Positions 8,751 through 17,318 of a stretch of 64,000 nucleotides of DNA are shown here, piece by piece; within the stretch, counting starts at the first letter, position 1, and every line of letters begins with the position of its first letter. The position numbers and the translations under genes were made by a program. The DNA is from Dyadobacter sp. LHD-138 (lineage in GTDB: Bacteria; Bacteroidota; Bacteroidia; Cytophagales; Spirosomataceae): NCBI RefSeq assembly GCF_030929615.1, contig NZ_JAVFVU010000008.1:62001-126000 (forward strand). Direction: 5' to 3'. The notes under the pieces are model-generated. The model was given only the letters and a program-made list of their open reading frames with translations, was not told where the DNA came from and ran no database searches.

Positions 8751-9167
8751 GAAGAATTTAGAATTAAATATTGCGTTGATGAAGGAGATAGTTACCATTT
8801 TTAACGGTTCCTTGTTAGCCCTTGGAATGGTCAAGATTCTACATGAAGCATTTATGACTTTTGTACCATAGGTATAGTTCGCATGGAAGTTCTTAATTAA
8901 CTGTTAGTAAATTTTGTACCATAGGTACAATTCGTGGGTAGAAATTTATTCATCATGTTATTTCCACGCATTCCCATCGGAACGCTTCGTGACCAGAACA
9001 AATTTTCTACCGACGAGAGCCCCCGAAAGCAGATGAATTTCTGATTTACTAAACACCTCAAAATGCAATAGCTGAAAACCGATTGCTGGTAGCCGAAAGC
9101 CGCCCTGGCATATTTTTTACACCTTTTCCCGTTATGATACCGAACTTCTCATTTCAATCCATAACCA
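8751..9167. other. Intergenic region with two copies of a GTACCATAGGTAC-type repeat
   Basis: No credible gene is visible. A unit reading TTTTGTACCATAGGTA followed by an ATTCG-like stretch occurs at 8861-8888 and again at 8914-8941; its core GTACCATAGGTAC is close to palindromic. Further right (about 8965-9030) are fragments such as CGGAACGCTTCGTG and TTTCTACC, which resemble the region at 51640-51860. This looks like a dispersed intergenic repeat family. Confidence 0.55.
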
Positions 9168-11117
9168 ATGATAAAGTATTGCCAGCTTGCTATTCTTCTT
9201 TTTCTGACACAATTCAGTTTTGCCCAATATAAATCGATTCAGCCTGTACCCTTAAAAAATGTAAAACTTCACCAGGGATTTTGGCATGAACGTATGGAAA
9301 CGGCGCGAAATGTGATGATCCCCCATGTTTTTCATCAATGCGAAGAAACAGGCCGGATCAACAACTTTGCCGTTGCCGGAGGGTTAAAAAAAGGTGTTTT
9401 TCAGGGTACAAGATTTGACGACTCCGATGTTTTCAAAGTCGTGGAAGGCGCTTCCTATTCGCTACAAAATCACTATGACGCCAAGCTGGACCATTATCTG
9501 GACAGTTTAATCACACTTTTCGCAGCGGCACAGGAACCCGACGGGTATCTTTACACGATCCGGACAATCAATAAGGATACAACAGGATCTTACGACTGGA
9601 TTGCCGGTCCGACCCGTTATTCTTTTGAAAACGGCAGCCATGAACTCTACAATGTGGGGCATCTTTATGAAGCGGCCGTTGCCCATTTTCAGGCAACCAG
9701 TAAAAGATCTTTGCTGGACGTAGCAACCAAAAATGCTGATCATCTGGTGAGGACTATCGGGCCTAAACCGGGGCAGCTTATCGTGGTTCCCGGCCATGAG
9801 GAAATTGAAATTGCACTGGTAAAATTATACCGGACAACCAATAAAAAAGAATATCTGAACCTTGCTCATTTCTTCGTAGATATGCGCGGCCGCTCCGACA
9901 AACGTCCGCTTTTCCTGGATGAGCACCGGCTTGGGCCTTCCTATTTTCAGGATCAGAAACCGGTTGTGAAACAAAAAGAAGCCGTTGGCCATGCCGTGCG
10001 TGCGCAGTATTTGTATGCTGCCATTGCCGATATGCTCACAATTGAAGATAATCCTCAGTACAGCAATGCCATCCATCAGATTTGGGACGATGCAACCACC
10101 AAAAAGCAATACATCACCGGCGGCGTTGGAGCGCGGCAGGATGGTGAGGCTTTTGACGCGGCCTACGTTTTACCCAACGACAATGCCTATGCCGAAACCT
10201 GCTCGGCTGTTGCCAATCTGATATGGAATCACAAGATGTTCCTTTACACAGGCGAATCCAAATACATGGACGTTTTTGAGCGGGTACTGTACAACGGTTT
10301 TCTGGGTGGGATGTCTGTTTCGGGAGATCAGTTTTTTTATGTAAACCCGATGGCGTCCAACGGTCTTAATGACTTTGGGCGGGGCGTCGGTGCTACCCGC
10401 CACGAATGGTTTGGCTGCGCGTGCTGCCCTACCAACGTATCCCGTTTTTTACCATCACTTCCGGCTTATGTGTATGCAATGAAGGCCAACGAGGTTCTTG
10501 TGAATCTTTTTATGGATAGCGAGTCGGAGCTAAAGCTTGAAAACACGGCTGTAAAAATCAGCCAGAAGACGGCATATCCCTGGGATGGAAATATCAAATT
10601 GACTGTTTCTCCTTCGAAACCGGCAGCGTTTCCGGTTTCTATCCGGATCCCGGGCTGGGCAAACGGACAGGCTATTCCCGGCGACTTATACACGTATGAA
10701 AACAAACAGGCAAAGGCAATGCAGGTAACGGTTAATGGTAAAAATACGCCCGTCATCATTGAAAACGGTTATCTCAAACTTTCCCGCACCTGGAAACAAG
10801 GCGATATCATCACACTCGCGCTGGACATGCCGGTACGACGAGTCATTGCCAACGAAAATATCAAGAACAATATCGGTAAAGTAGCAATCGAACGCGGGCC
10901 CGTATTGTATTGCGCCGAAGGAAAAGATAACAATGGAAAAGCGCTTTCCATTGCCGTAACGCCGGACCAGAACTTTAACGCAGCGTATCAGAAAGATTTT
11001 CTTGGTGGACTGACCGTTCTTAAATCAACAGGAGAAAAACCTGTCACCCTCATCCCCTATTACGCCTGGGCTAACCGCGGCGCCAATGAGATGACAATCT
11101 GGTTTGATAAAAAATAA
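9168..11117 (+). CDS. Secreted GH127 family glycoside hydrolase (beta-L-arabinofuranosidase-like)
   Basis: This 649-residue protein has a signal peptide (about residues 1-20, ending FAQ) and the DUF1680/GH127 (alpha/alpha)6-barrel. The diagnostic segment is HEWFGCACCPTNVSRFLPSL near residue 413, where the CCP cysteines correspond to the catalytic cysteine and zinc ligands of HypBA1, together with AYAETCSAVANLIWNHKMF, which holds the partner glutamate. A beta-sandwich C-terminal portion follows. Family members release beta-L-arabinofuranose from plant glycoproteins and pectic side chains, but the exact linkage cannot be read from sequence. It stands alone between the regulator and the thiamine operon. 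Confidence 0.92.
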   Translation: MIKYCQLAILLFLTQFSFAQYKSIQPVPLKNVKLHQGFWHERMETARNVMIPHVFHQCEETGRINNFAVAGGLKKGVFQGTRFDDSDVFKVVEGASYSLQNHYDAKLDHYLDSLITLFAAAQEPDGYLYTIRTINKDTTGSYDWIAGPTRYSFENGSHELYNVGHLYEAAVAHFQATSKRSLLDVATKNADHLVRTIGPKPGQLIVVPGHEEIEIALVKLYRTTNKKEYLNLAHFFVDMRGRSDKRPLFLDEHRLGPSYFQDQKPVVKQKEAVGHAVRAQYLYAAIADMLTIEDNPQYSNAIHQIWDDATTKKQYITGGVGARQDGEAFDAAYVLPNDNAYAETCSAVANLIWNHKMFLYTGESKYMDVFERVLYNGFLGGMSVSGDQFFYVNPMASNGLNDFGRGVGATRHEWFGCACCPTNVSRFLPSLPAYVYAMKANEVLVNLFMDSESELKLENTAVKISQKTAYPWDGNIKLTVSPSKPAAFPVSIRIPGWANGQAIPGDLYTYENKQAKAMQVTVNGKNTPVIIENGYLKLSRTWKQGDIITLALDMPVRRVIANENIKNNIGKVAIERGPVLYCAEGKDNNGKALSIAVTPDQNFNAAYQKDFLGGLTVLKSTGEKPVTLIPYYAWANRGANEMTIWFDKK

Positions 11118-11232
11118 GTAAGGAGCTGTTGGCAATTAGCCATATACGATTAGCACTATAACCAGATGATTAATAGCTTATTATAAAAATCAATAATATA
11201 AACTATTTTTTTACTACTACTTAAAAAAGAAT

Positions 11233-11285
11233 AAAAACGCCCGTCGAAGTCTGTTCATACCAACAAACCTGGCGGGCATTTTTAT
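11233..11285. terminator. Bidirectional terminator between GH127 and tenA
   Basis: AAAACGCCCG is paired with CGGGCATTTTT across a 30-nt spacer with A-rich and T-rich flanks. It lies between two convergent genes and can serve both. Confidence 0.6.
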
Positions 11286-11292
11286 TAAAATA

Positions 11293-11943
11293 TCAGATTC
11301 CCCAGCGCTCCAACTGATAGGCACTGTCCCAAAATACATATTCCAGCTTTGACGCCGTGATATAAGCTTCTGTCATCTTTTTTCTGGTGGTTTCCGAAGC
11401 ATTTTCAGCCAGGTCATTACAGATTGCCAGCGCCTTATTTACCGAAACTTCAAAATCTTTCCCTGCGTAGGCATCAATCCAGTTTTGATAGGTGTTCGGC
11501 GAAGTCTGGTTGGCGTATATGTAATCACCAATTTTCTTATAAATCCAGAAACAAGGAAGCAAAGCCGCCACGGCCACCTCGAAAGATTCATAAGCACTGA
11601 CGGTCAGCAAATAATTGGTATATGCAAAACATCCAGGCGCTTTACCGCTTTTAAATTCAATCTCATATTCCTGAAAATAGCTGTCGTGTAAAACACGTTC
11701 AACGATAATCGCATTTTGGGCAAAACCCAGAAATTCGAGCAATTCCTGACTCGTTCCCGCCCGCGTTCCCGCCATTGCCAGCGCCCGGGCAAAATCGGCG
11801 AGGTAAAGCGAATCCTGATAGATATAGAATTTAAACTTTTCAAGTGGTAAAGTCCCTGATTTCAATTCCTGATTAAATGGATGTTCAAGAATTTTGTTAT
11901 AAACTGGCAGCGCCTCGTTCCAAAGGTGATCGGTAAAAGTCAT
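11293..11943 (-). CDS. tenA: Aminopyrimidine aminohydrolase / thiaminase II (TenA)
   Basis: The 216-residue length matches the TenA family. The active-site residues of Bacillus TenA have counterparts here: the aspartate in YQDSLYLADFARAL (about residue 44), the cysteine in AALLPCFWIYKKIGDY (about 130) and the glutamate in YQLERW near the C-terminus. TenA regenerates hydroxymethylpyrimidine from degraded thiamine. It is the last gene of the riboswitch-controlled operon thiM-thiE-thiD-tenA, 19 bp after thiD, which supports a salvage role. Confidence 0.93.
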   Translation of the reverse strand: MTFTDHLWNEALPVYNKILEHPFNQELKSGTLPLEKFKFYIYQDSLYLADFARALAMAGTRAGTSQELLEFLGFAQNAIIVERVLHDSYFQEYEIEFKSGKAPGCFAYTNYLLTVSAYESFEVAVAALLPCFWIYKKIGDYIYANQTSPNTYQNWIDAYAGKDFEVSVNKALAICNDLAENASETTRKKMTEAYITASKLEYVFWDSAYQLERWGI

Positions 11944-11962
11944 GTATATCGTTAATTTAAAA

Positions 11963-12787
11963 TCATAAGGATTTGATCTTCATCGCCTGCGGTGAAAAAG
12001 AATGATTAAGCGGACCTGAACCGGCACCGGTCTTGACATCCTTACCGGCGGCAATCGCACCGGCAACATATTTTTTGGCCAGCTGGATTGCATCAACCAG
12101 CGGATGCCCAAGTGCCATATAACCGGCTATGGCAGAAGAAAGTGTGCAACCCGTGCCATGTACGTTTTTACTGGCTATATAATCCGTTTCAAAGATCTGG
12201 ATCAATTCATTTTTTTGGTTAAAAACATCAAAAAGCTTTGGTGCTATCAAATGTCCGCCTTTTAATAAAACACCCTGACAACCGCGGTCGACCATCTCCT
12301 GAGACGCCAGCATCATATCTTCCACATTTTCAATTTTACGGTTGACCAGAATCTGCGCTTCGTCAAGGTTCGGTGTGATGAGCGTAGCGCGGGGAAATAA
12401 TTCTCTCCACAACACCTCAATCGTTTCATCCTGAATCAATTTCGAACCGCTCGTCGAAACCATCACCGGGTCGAAAACGACGAACGCAGGCTGAAACCGG
12501 TCGAGAATTTCGGCAATAACCTCCGCCGCTTCTATCGTGTTAATCATCCCGATTTTAACTGCGTCAATCTTTATATCTTCAAAAACCGCTTCCAGCTGAC
12601 TTTTCAAAAATGTCGGCGGAACGGGGTGAATGGCACGCACGCCCTGAGTATTTTGAGCCGTGAGTGCCGTGATGGCCGAAGCGCCGTAAAGGCCCAGCGC
12701 AACTATTGTTTTCAGATCTGCCTGAATGCCTGCCCCTCCTCCACTATCGGAACCGGCTATGGTCAACACAGTTGGGTATCGTTGCAT
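11963..12787 (-). CDS. thiD: Hydroxymethylpyrimidine/phosphomethylpyrimidine kinase (ThiD)
   Basis: This 274-residue ribokinase-fold enzyme shows the ThiD hallmarks: TIAGSDSGGGAGIQADLKT near the N-terminus (about residues 9-27), VFDPVMVSTSG (about 103-113) and the anion-hole region VHGTGCTLSSAIAGYMALG (about 208-226). It phosphorylates HMP and HMP-P in thiamine pyrophosphate synthesis. It lies 14 bp after thiE and 19 bp before tenA in the same direction. Confidence 0.96.
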   Translation of the reverse strand: MQRYPTVLTIAGSDSGGGAGIQADLKTIVALGLYGASAITALTAQNTQGVRAIHPVPPTFLKSQLEAVFEDIKIDAVKIGMINTIEAAEVIAEILDRFQPAFVVFDPVMVSTSGSKLIQDETIEVLWRELFPRATLITPNLDEAQILVNRKIENVEDMMLASQEMVDRGCQGVLLKGGHLIAPKLFDVFNQKNELIQIFETDYIASKNVHGTGCTLSSAIAGYMALGHPLVDAIQLAKKYVAGAIAAGKDVKTGAGSGPLNHSFSPQAMKIKSL

Positions 12788-12801
12788 TTTATCAATATCG
12801 T

Positions 12802-13428
12802 TTAAATACGTATTAAAGATTTTAAATATCTGGCAGCTTCAAAAGGTGATTCCGCACTGCAAATGGAAGAAATAACAGCGATTCCAGTGGCTCCGCCATG
12901 CATTGCTTCTAAGGTATTCGAGGCGTTAAGACCACCAATAACAACGAGTGGATGTTTACTGTTTTCTTTTACCCATTTCAGTCCTTCCATGCCCCAGGGT
13001 TTGGAATGATCTGTTTTTGAAGGTGTGGCAAACAACGGACTTACGGCTAAATAACTCAGCTCCCAATTTTCGGCTTCGGTCACATCCTCCTTCTTCTCCG
13101 CTGACAAACCGATGATTTTTCCGGGTGGTAATATTTTTTTCAATAGGGAATAAGGCATGTCGCTCTGTCCAACATGAACACCGTCAGCATCACTTGCCAG
13201 TGCCACATCAACACGGTCATTGATAATTAAGGGGACGTTGTAGGGCGCCAATAGCGCTTTCATTCTTATCGCCCGCTCGATAAAAGCCCTGGTATCCAAA
13301 GATTTTTCGCGCAGCTGCACCATCGAAACGCCGCCTTTGACCGCCTCCTCGACAACCCAAAATATATCCCTGCCAAGGCAAGCAGATTCATCCGTTACGA
13401 GATATAGTTTTATTTGTTCATTTAACAT
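12802..13428 (-). CDS. thiE: Thiamine-phosphate synthase (ThiE)
   Basis: This 208-residue TIM-barrel protein has YLVTDE at the N-terminus, VQLREKSLDTR (pyrophosphate/pyrimidine site), INDRVDVALASDADGVHVGQ and the C-terminal glycine-rich segment VVIGGLNASN. It couples HMP pyrophosphate to thiazole phosphate. A gap of about 500 bp filled with repeats separates it from the upstream thiM, although both are probably driven by the TPP riboswitch before thiM. Confidence 0.95.
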   Translation of the reverse strand: MLNEQIKLYLVTDESACLGRDIFWVVEEAVKGGVSMVQLREKSLDTRAFIERAIRMKALLAPYNVPLIINDRVDVALASDADGVHVGQSDMPYSLLKKILPPGKIIGLSAEKKEDVTEAENWELSYLAVSPLFATPSKTDHSKPWGMEGLKWVKENSKHPLVVIGGLNASNTLEAMHGGATGIAVISSICSAESPFEAARYLKSLIRI

Positions 13429-13465
13429 TTTGACATCGTTATAAAATATTGTGTAGTAGCACTGT

Positions 13466-13538
13466 CACCTCTTCGAGGTTAATACCCTGTGGTGGATCGA
13501 TTGCGGCTTTTCTATAATACTATCATCCCTTCGGGATT
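13466..13538 (-). repeat. REP-like element, inverted third copy
   Basis: Read on the minus strand this begins ATCCCGAAGGGATGATAGTA, nearly the core of the two direct repeats to its right, and ends with a second small palindrome (AACCTCGAAGAGGTG). It is therefore an inverted, more diverged copy of the elements at 13613-13930. Confidence 0.65.
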
Positions 13539-13612
13539 TTTAAGTCAGCATCGATTTTGATGATTCATATTTCTTAAAAACGAATGCGATTATTACAGGT
13601 ATTATTTCACCC

Positions 13613-13764
13613 ATCAATCCAATTTCGGGCAACAATCTTACCCCATCAACCCCAATCCCGAAGGGACGAAAGTATTGTAGCAAACCAACCAAACGCACTT
13701 GATCAAAACCCTGAAAGGGTGGCATAACCGATGCAACCAAATCAACGACAGGTTAAATTCATTT
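13613..13764 (+). repeat. REP-like direct repeat, copy 1
   Basis: The copy runs from ATCAATCCAATTTCGG to TTAAATTCATTT and contains two small palindromic cores, ATCCCGAAGGGA and ACCCTGAAAGGGT, separated by about 45 bp. Copy 2 at 13780-13930 is the same with scattered substitutions and a period of about 167 bp. Neither carries a credible gene. Confidence 0.88.
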
Positions 13765-13779
13765 TTAAATTCATCCCCT

Positions 13780-13930
13780 ATCAATCCAATTTCGGCAATA
13801 ATCTCGCCCCACCAACCACAATCCCGAAGGGATGAAAGTATTGTAGCAAACCAACCAAACGCGCTTGATCAAAACCCTGAAAGGGTGACATAACCGATGC
13901 GACCAAATCAACGACGTGCTAAATTCATTT
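13780..13930 (+). repeat. REP-like direct repeat, copy 2 (overlaps the thiM stop codon)
   Basis: This second copy ends in AAATTCATTT, which includes the last bases of thiM; the element therefore abuts or was inserted at the end of the thiM reading frame. It would fold into two small hairpins in the thi operon transcript between thiM and thiE. Confidence 0.88.
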
Positions 13931-14716
13931 AACAATCGCCAAACGCTGCAACACTTCCGGCGTCACCTCTGCCAAGGCATCCAAAAATGCAATTTGGAAT
14001 GACCCAGGTAACCTCGCTTTTTCAAATGCCTTTTCTCCGCAAACCCCCATTAAGGCTGCCGCCGAAACAGCCGCTTGAAAAGCATCCGCTTGAACCGCGC
14101 AAAATGCTCCCGCAACCGCCGAAGCCGAACATCCCATGCCGGTAACCCGCGTCATTAACGATACACCATTTTCTACATAGGCTATCTTTTCTCCGCTCAC
14201 AATGACATCCGTTGCGCCGGAAACACTGACCACACAACCATATTGATCACTCAATAACTTTGCAGCCTGAATGCTGTCTGTGGAACTTGCCGTGCTGTCC
14301 ACACCTTTTGTCTGGATATTCGCGCCAGCCAAGGCAAGAATTTCAGAAGCATTTCCACGGATCAGCGTTGGAGAGACGGTATTCAGTAACTCAGATAAAA
14401 CCTGATTCCGATAAGGTGTAGCACCTGCGCCAACCGGGTCAAGAATAATGGGTTTGCTTAATTTTACCGCAGCAAGCATCGCTTTTTTCATTCCTTCAAC
14501 CCAAAGTGGTGATAATGTTCCGATGTTGACCACCAGCGCACCGGCAATCACCACCATATCTTCTACCTCTTCAACGGCATGCGCCATGACCGGAGAAGCC
14601 CCAATGGCCAAAAGCGCATTCGCCGTATAATTCATGACAACAAAATTCGTGATGTTATGGACAAGAGGCGATTGTGCCCTTAGCTCTGCAAGATTTCCAG
14701 CTATATTAAATTCCAT
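13925..14716 (-). CDS. thiM: Hydroxyethylthiazole kinase (ThiM)
   Basis: This 263-residue ribokinase-like enzyme has the ThiM signatures SPLVHNITNFVVMNYTANAL (about residues 16-35), ILDPVGAGATPYRN (about 91-104) and the catalytic region VTGMGCSASAVAGAF (about 190-204). It phosphorylates hydroxyethylthiazole salvaged from the environment. It is the first gene after the TPP riboswitch. With ThiE, ThiD and TenA it forms a salvage set; no thiC, thiG or thiS is in this window. Confidence 0.96.
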   Translation of the reverse strand: MEFNIAGNLAELRAQSPLVHNITNFVVMNYTANALLAIGASPVMAHAVEEVEDMVVIAGALVVNIGTLSPLWVEGMKKAMLAAVKLSKPIILDPVGAGATPYRNQVLSELLNTVSPTLIRGNASEILALAGANIQTKGVDSTASSTDSIQAAKLLSDQYGCVVSVSGATDVIVSGEKIAYVENGVSLMTRVTGMGCSASAVAGAFCAVQADAFQAAVSAAALMGVCGEKAFEKARLPGSFQIAFLDALAEVTPEVLQRLAIVK

Positions 14717-14808
14717 TTTTATCGGGATTTGAGAAAAAACAAACCGAATTGGCGCTTAGGCAGCGATTCCCGAAATGAGCTGACAGAAAGAAGATCTTCT
14801 CTGTAAAC

Positions 14809-14884
14809 GCTTTTTCCTACGACAGTATCAACTGTTTCAGGTTCAAAGGGTATTTCTCAGTCCAAATTGGGACACCCCTAAAGC
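14809..14884 (-). promoter_or_regulatory. TPP riboswitch (THI element)
   Basis: On the minus strand the aptamer core is complete: TAGGGGTGTC, then CTGAGAAATACCCTTTGAAC, CTGAAACAGTTGATACTG and CGTAGGAAA, closed by a GCTTT/AAAGC P1 stem. It lies about 93 nt before the thiM start codon. In this family, TPP binding lowers expression of downstream thiamine genes. A palindrome AGAAGATCTTCT just downstream (about 14789-14800) could belong to the expression platform. Confidence 0.95.
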
Positions 14885-14961
14885 CATTCTTAACTGCGAA
14901 TGTAGTAGTTTTGGTCATTATGTTCTTACTTACTCACATTTAAATCACTTTTTTCTTTCAA

Positions 14962-15612
14962 ATGATTAAGGCGGCAATATTTGACATGGACGGATTGCTT
15001 ATTGACTCAGAGCCGATTTGGGTAGAAGCAGCCACGGAGGTGATGCAAAAAGTAAACTTCAAATTAACCCATGACTTAAAACTTCAGACAACAGGCTTAT
15101 CCATCAAGTTATTTCTGGAATTTTGTTATCGGATCCAACCCTGGAATACACCCGATCGCGCTGAGCTGGAACATGATATTTTGACGATCGCACATCGCAA
15201 TATCATCGCCCATGCCAAGCCCATGCCGGGCGCAATTGAACTGGTAAAAAATCTTCATCGCGAAAATATAAAACTTGCCGTGGCTTCCGCCTCATATATG
15301 GAACTTATTGAAGCAGTCCTGAAACGGCTTGAAATCATTGATTATTTCGAAACCTGGCACTCAGGAGAACTCGAAGAACATACCAAACCACACCCTGCCG
15401 TATACATCTCGACGGCCGCCAAACTGGGTATACCTCCGCACGAGTGTATCGCTTTTGAAGATTCGTTTACCGGGCTTCGTTCCGCACACGGTGCCAAAAT
15501 GATCACCATTTGCGTTCCCAATCCGGAAGTTTACGATGACCCGAAATTTGACCTGGCGCACTACAAATTGCGATCCCTGGAAGAATTTAATATTCTGGCA
15601 GTGGGTGTTTGA
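14962..15612 (+). CDS. HAD-superfamily sugar phosphatase (HxpB/YniC-like)
   Basis: The 216-residue protein has HAD motif I as FDMDGLLIDSEP (residues about 7-18; nucleophile D8, acid/base D10), motif II in LAVASASY (about 112), the lysine in HTKPHP (about 140) and motif III FEDSFTGLRSAHGA (about 159-172). The cap and sequence resemble E. coli YniC/HxpB and beta-phosphoglucomutases. Dephosphorylation of hexose or hexitol phosphates is likely, but the substrate cannot be fixed. It is divergent from the thiamine operon. Confidence 0.9.
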   Translation: MIKAAIFDMDGLLIDSEPIWVEAATEVMQKVNFKLTHDLKLQTTGLSIKLFLEFCYRIQPWNTPDRAELEHDILTIAHRNIIAHAKPMPGAIELVKNLHRENIKLAVASASYMELIEAVLKRLEIIDYFETWHSGELEEHTKPHPAVYISTAAKLGIPPHECIAFEDSFTGLRSAHGAKMITICVPNPEVYDDPKFDLAHYKLRSLEEFNILAVGV

Positions 15613-15698
15613 GAATAAATACGATATTAGCTTTCGAGAAACAGCTTCCGGCTTTTCTCGAATTTCAATTTTCCTGAACCAAGATTAATCCCAAAAAA

Positions 15699-17039
15699 AT
15701 GACCGGTCTCCGCCATTTCAGTATCATGATTGCCGTAAGGATTACGATTATTATCCTGACCATCATCGGGCTGTTCTGGTTGACGAAATACCATACCAAT
15801 GTGGGGCTAATCTGTATTTTGGGCGCGATTATTGTTTTTGTTCAGGCCTCCATGCTCTACAATTATGTGACGAAAGTGAACAGGAAACTGATTTACTTTC
15901 TTGAGTCTGTTCGCTATTCCGATTTCACGATAAACTTCCGTGCCGACAACACCATGGGGGCCACTTTTCGTGAACTTAACCAGCAATTCAATGAGGTTTT
16001 GCAGGCATTCCGCCAGGCCCGTGCGGAAAAAGAGGCGAGTCTGCAATATCTCAACACCATTGTTCAGCACATCGGAACCGGGCTTATTACTTTTGACGGA
16101 ACCGGACAGGTAAACATCATCAATAGTGCGGCTTTACGCATGCTGGGTATTTACCGGCTCCATAATCTGAGCGAGCTCGAAGACAAACATCCGCGACTTT
16201 ATGAGTTGCTGGCGGACCTGAGCTCCGGTGTCAGGGATTTGTACCGTACGCCGTCGGATCAGCCTCTGGCGCTGCAGGGCGCGTCTATTCAAATGCATGG
16301 AAAATGGGTACGCATTGTGGTTTTGCAAAATATCCAGACGGAACTCCAACAACAGGAAGTGGAATCCTGGCAGAATCTCACCCGTGTTTTACGCCATGAA
16401 ATCATGAATTCTATGACACCGATCGTTTCCCTTGTGGGCACCATGCGGCTGATTGTCAATGAGGATATTGAAAAAAGCACAACCAATCAGGAGGCGGTCA
16501 GCGATCTAAAAGAAGCTTTGCAGACGCTCGAAAAAAGGAGCAAAGGAATGATGCAGTTTGTGAATGCTTACCGTGATTTCACTACCCTGCCCAAACCAAA
16601 TTTTGCCAGTCTGAATGTGAAGGAATTGCTTCATGAGGTAATACAGCTGCTTCAAACGGATCTCACGGCGGTTGGGGTTTTATGGCAGGTCAATGTAAAA
16701 CCGGATAACCTGACCATCAAGGCAGACAGCAGCCAGATTCAGCAAGTGTTGATCAATCTGATCAAAAATGCTTCCGAATCTTTTTCCGCACAAACAAACC
16801 GGATGATCTCAATTAACGCTTACATCATGGACGGCGTCACGGTTATTGAGGTGGGAGACAATGGCGATGGTATTGAACCAGAAGCACTTGATAATATTTT
16901 CATCCCTTTTTACACGACTAAAAAAACAGGTTCAGGTATCGGTCTCAGTCTTTCGCGACAAATTCTTCAGCAACACGGAGGACAGCTGAATGTTCATTCA
17001 GAAGTTGGAAAAGGCACTGTTTTCTCTTTGGTTATTTGA
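15699..17039 (+). CDS. Sensor histidine kinase (NtrY/NtrB-like)
   Basis: The 446-residue kinase has two N-terminal membrane segments (about 8-29 and 34-55), a linker, a PAS-like domain (about 115-215), the dimerisation/phosphorylation helix with LRHEIMNSMTPI (H233), and an ATPase domain with N-box NLIKNASES, GDNGDGIEPE and GSGIGLSLS. Membrane NtrY-like kinases of this build typically partner sigma-54 response regulators. The only such regulator here is at 7386-8750, about 6.9 kb upstream, so the pair may have been separated by insertion of the intervening genes. Pairing is inference. Confidence 0.94.
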   Translation: MTGLRHFSIMIAVRITIIILTIIGLFWLTKYHTNVGLICILGAIIVFVQASMLYNYVTKVNRKLIYFLESVRYSDFTINFRADNTMGATFRELNQQFNEVLQAFRQARAEKEASLQYLNTIVQHIGTGLITFDGTGQVNIINSAALRMLGIYRLHNLSELEDKHPRLYELLADLSSGVRDLYRTPSDQPLALQGASIQMHGKWVRIVVLQNIQTELQQQEVESWQNLTRVLRHEIMNSMTPIVSLVGTMRLIVNEDIEKSTTNQEAVSDLKEALQTLEKRSKGMMQFVNAYRDFTTLPKPNFASLNVKELLHEVIQLLQTDLTAVGVLWQVNVKPDNLTIKADSSQIQQVLINLIKNASESFSAQTNRMISINAYIMDGVTVIEVGDNGDGIEPEALDNIFIPFYTTKKTGSGIGLSLSRQILQQHGGQLNVHSEVGKGTVFSLVI

Positions 17040-17046
17040 AGTTTTG

Positions 17047-17136
17047 GTTACACAGAGAGCCACGGAGATAAAGAGAGGGACGCAGAGAAAAATAACTCCG
17101 TGTCCCTCTTTTTATCTCCGTGTACCTCTGTGTAAC
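17047..17136. repeat. Long imperfect hairpin repeat (ACACAGAG/CACGGAG family), copy 1
   Basis: GTTACACAGAG at the left is mirrored by CTCTGTGTAAC at the right, with CACGGAGATAAA/TTTATCTCCGTG and AGAGGGAC/GTCCCTCT pairings inside. It directly follows the kinase stop codon. A homologous hairpin with the same order of blocks is at 49557-49671. It may also act as a transcription terminator. Confidence 0.88.
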
Positions 17137-17318
17137 ACATTTTTAAACAAGCCCTTTCAGCCAAATAATATCCCAATCATTTTTAACATTATTTAAGTAG
17201 TAAATAGTATTAAAATGACCTAAATTAGAAATTATTCAAGCCTATTTCTTATAAATTACACTTAGCGCTTCCAACCATTTTCATCGTTTATCAGTCTTCA
17301 TTGAAAACCGTCATCACA

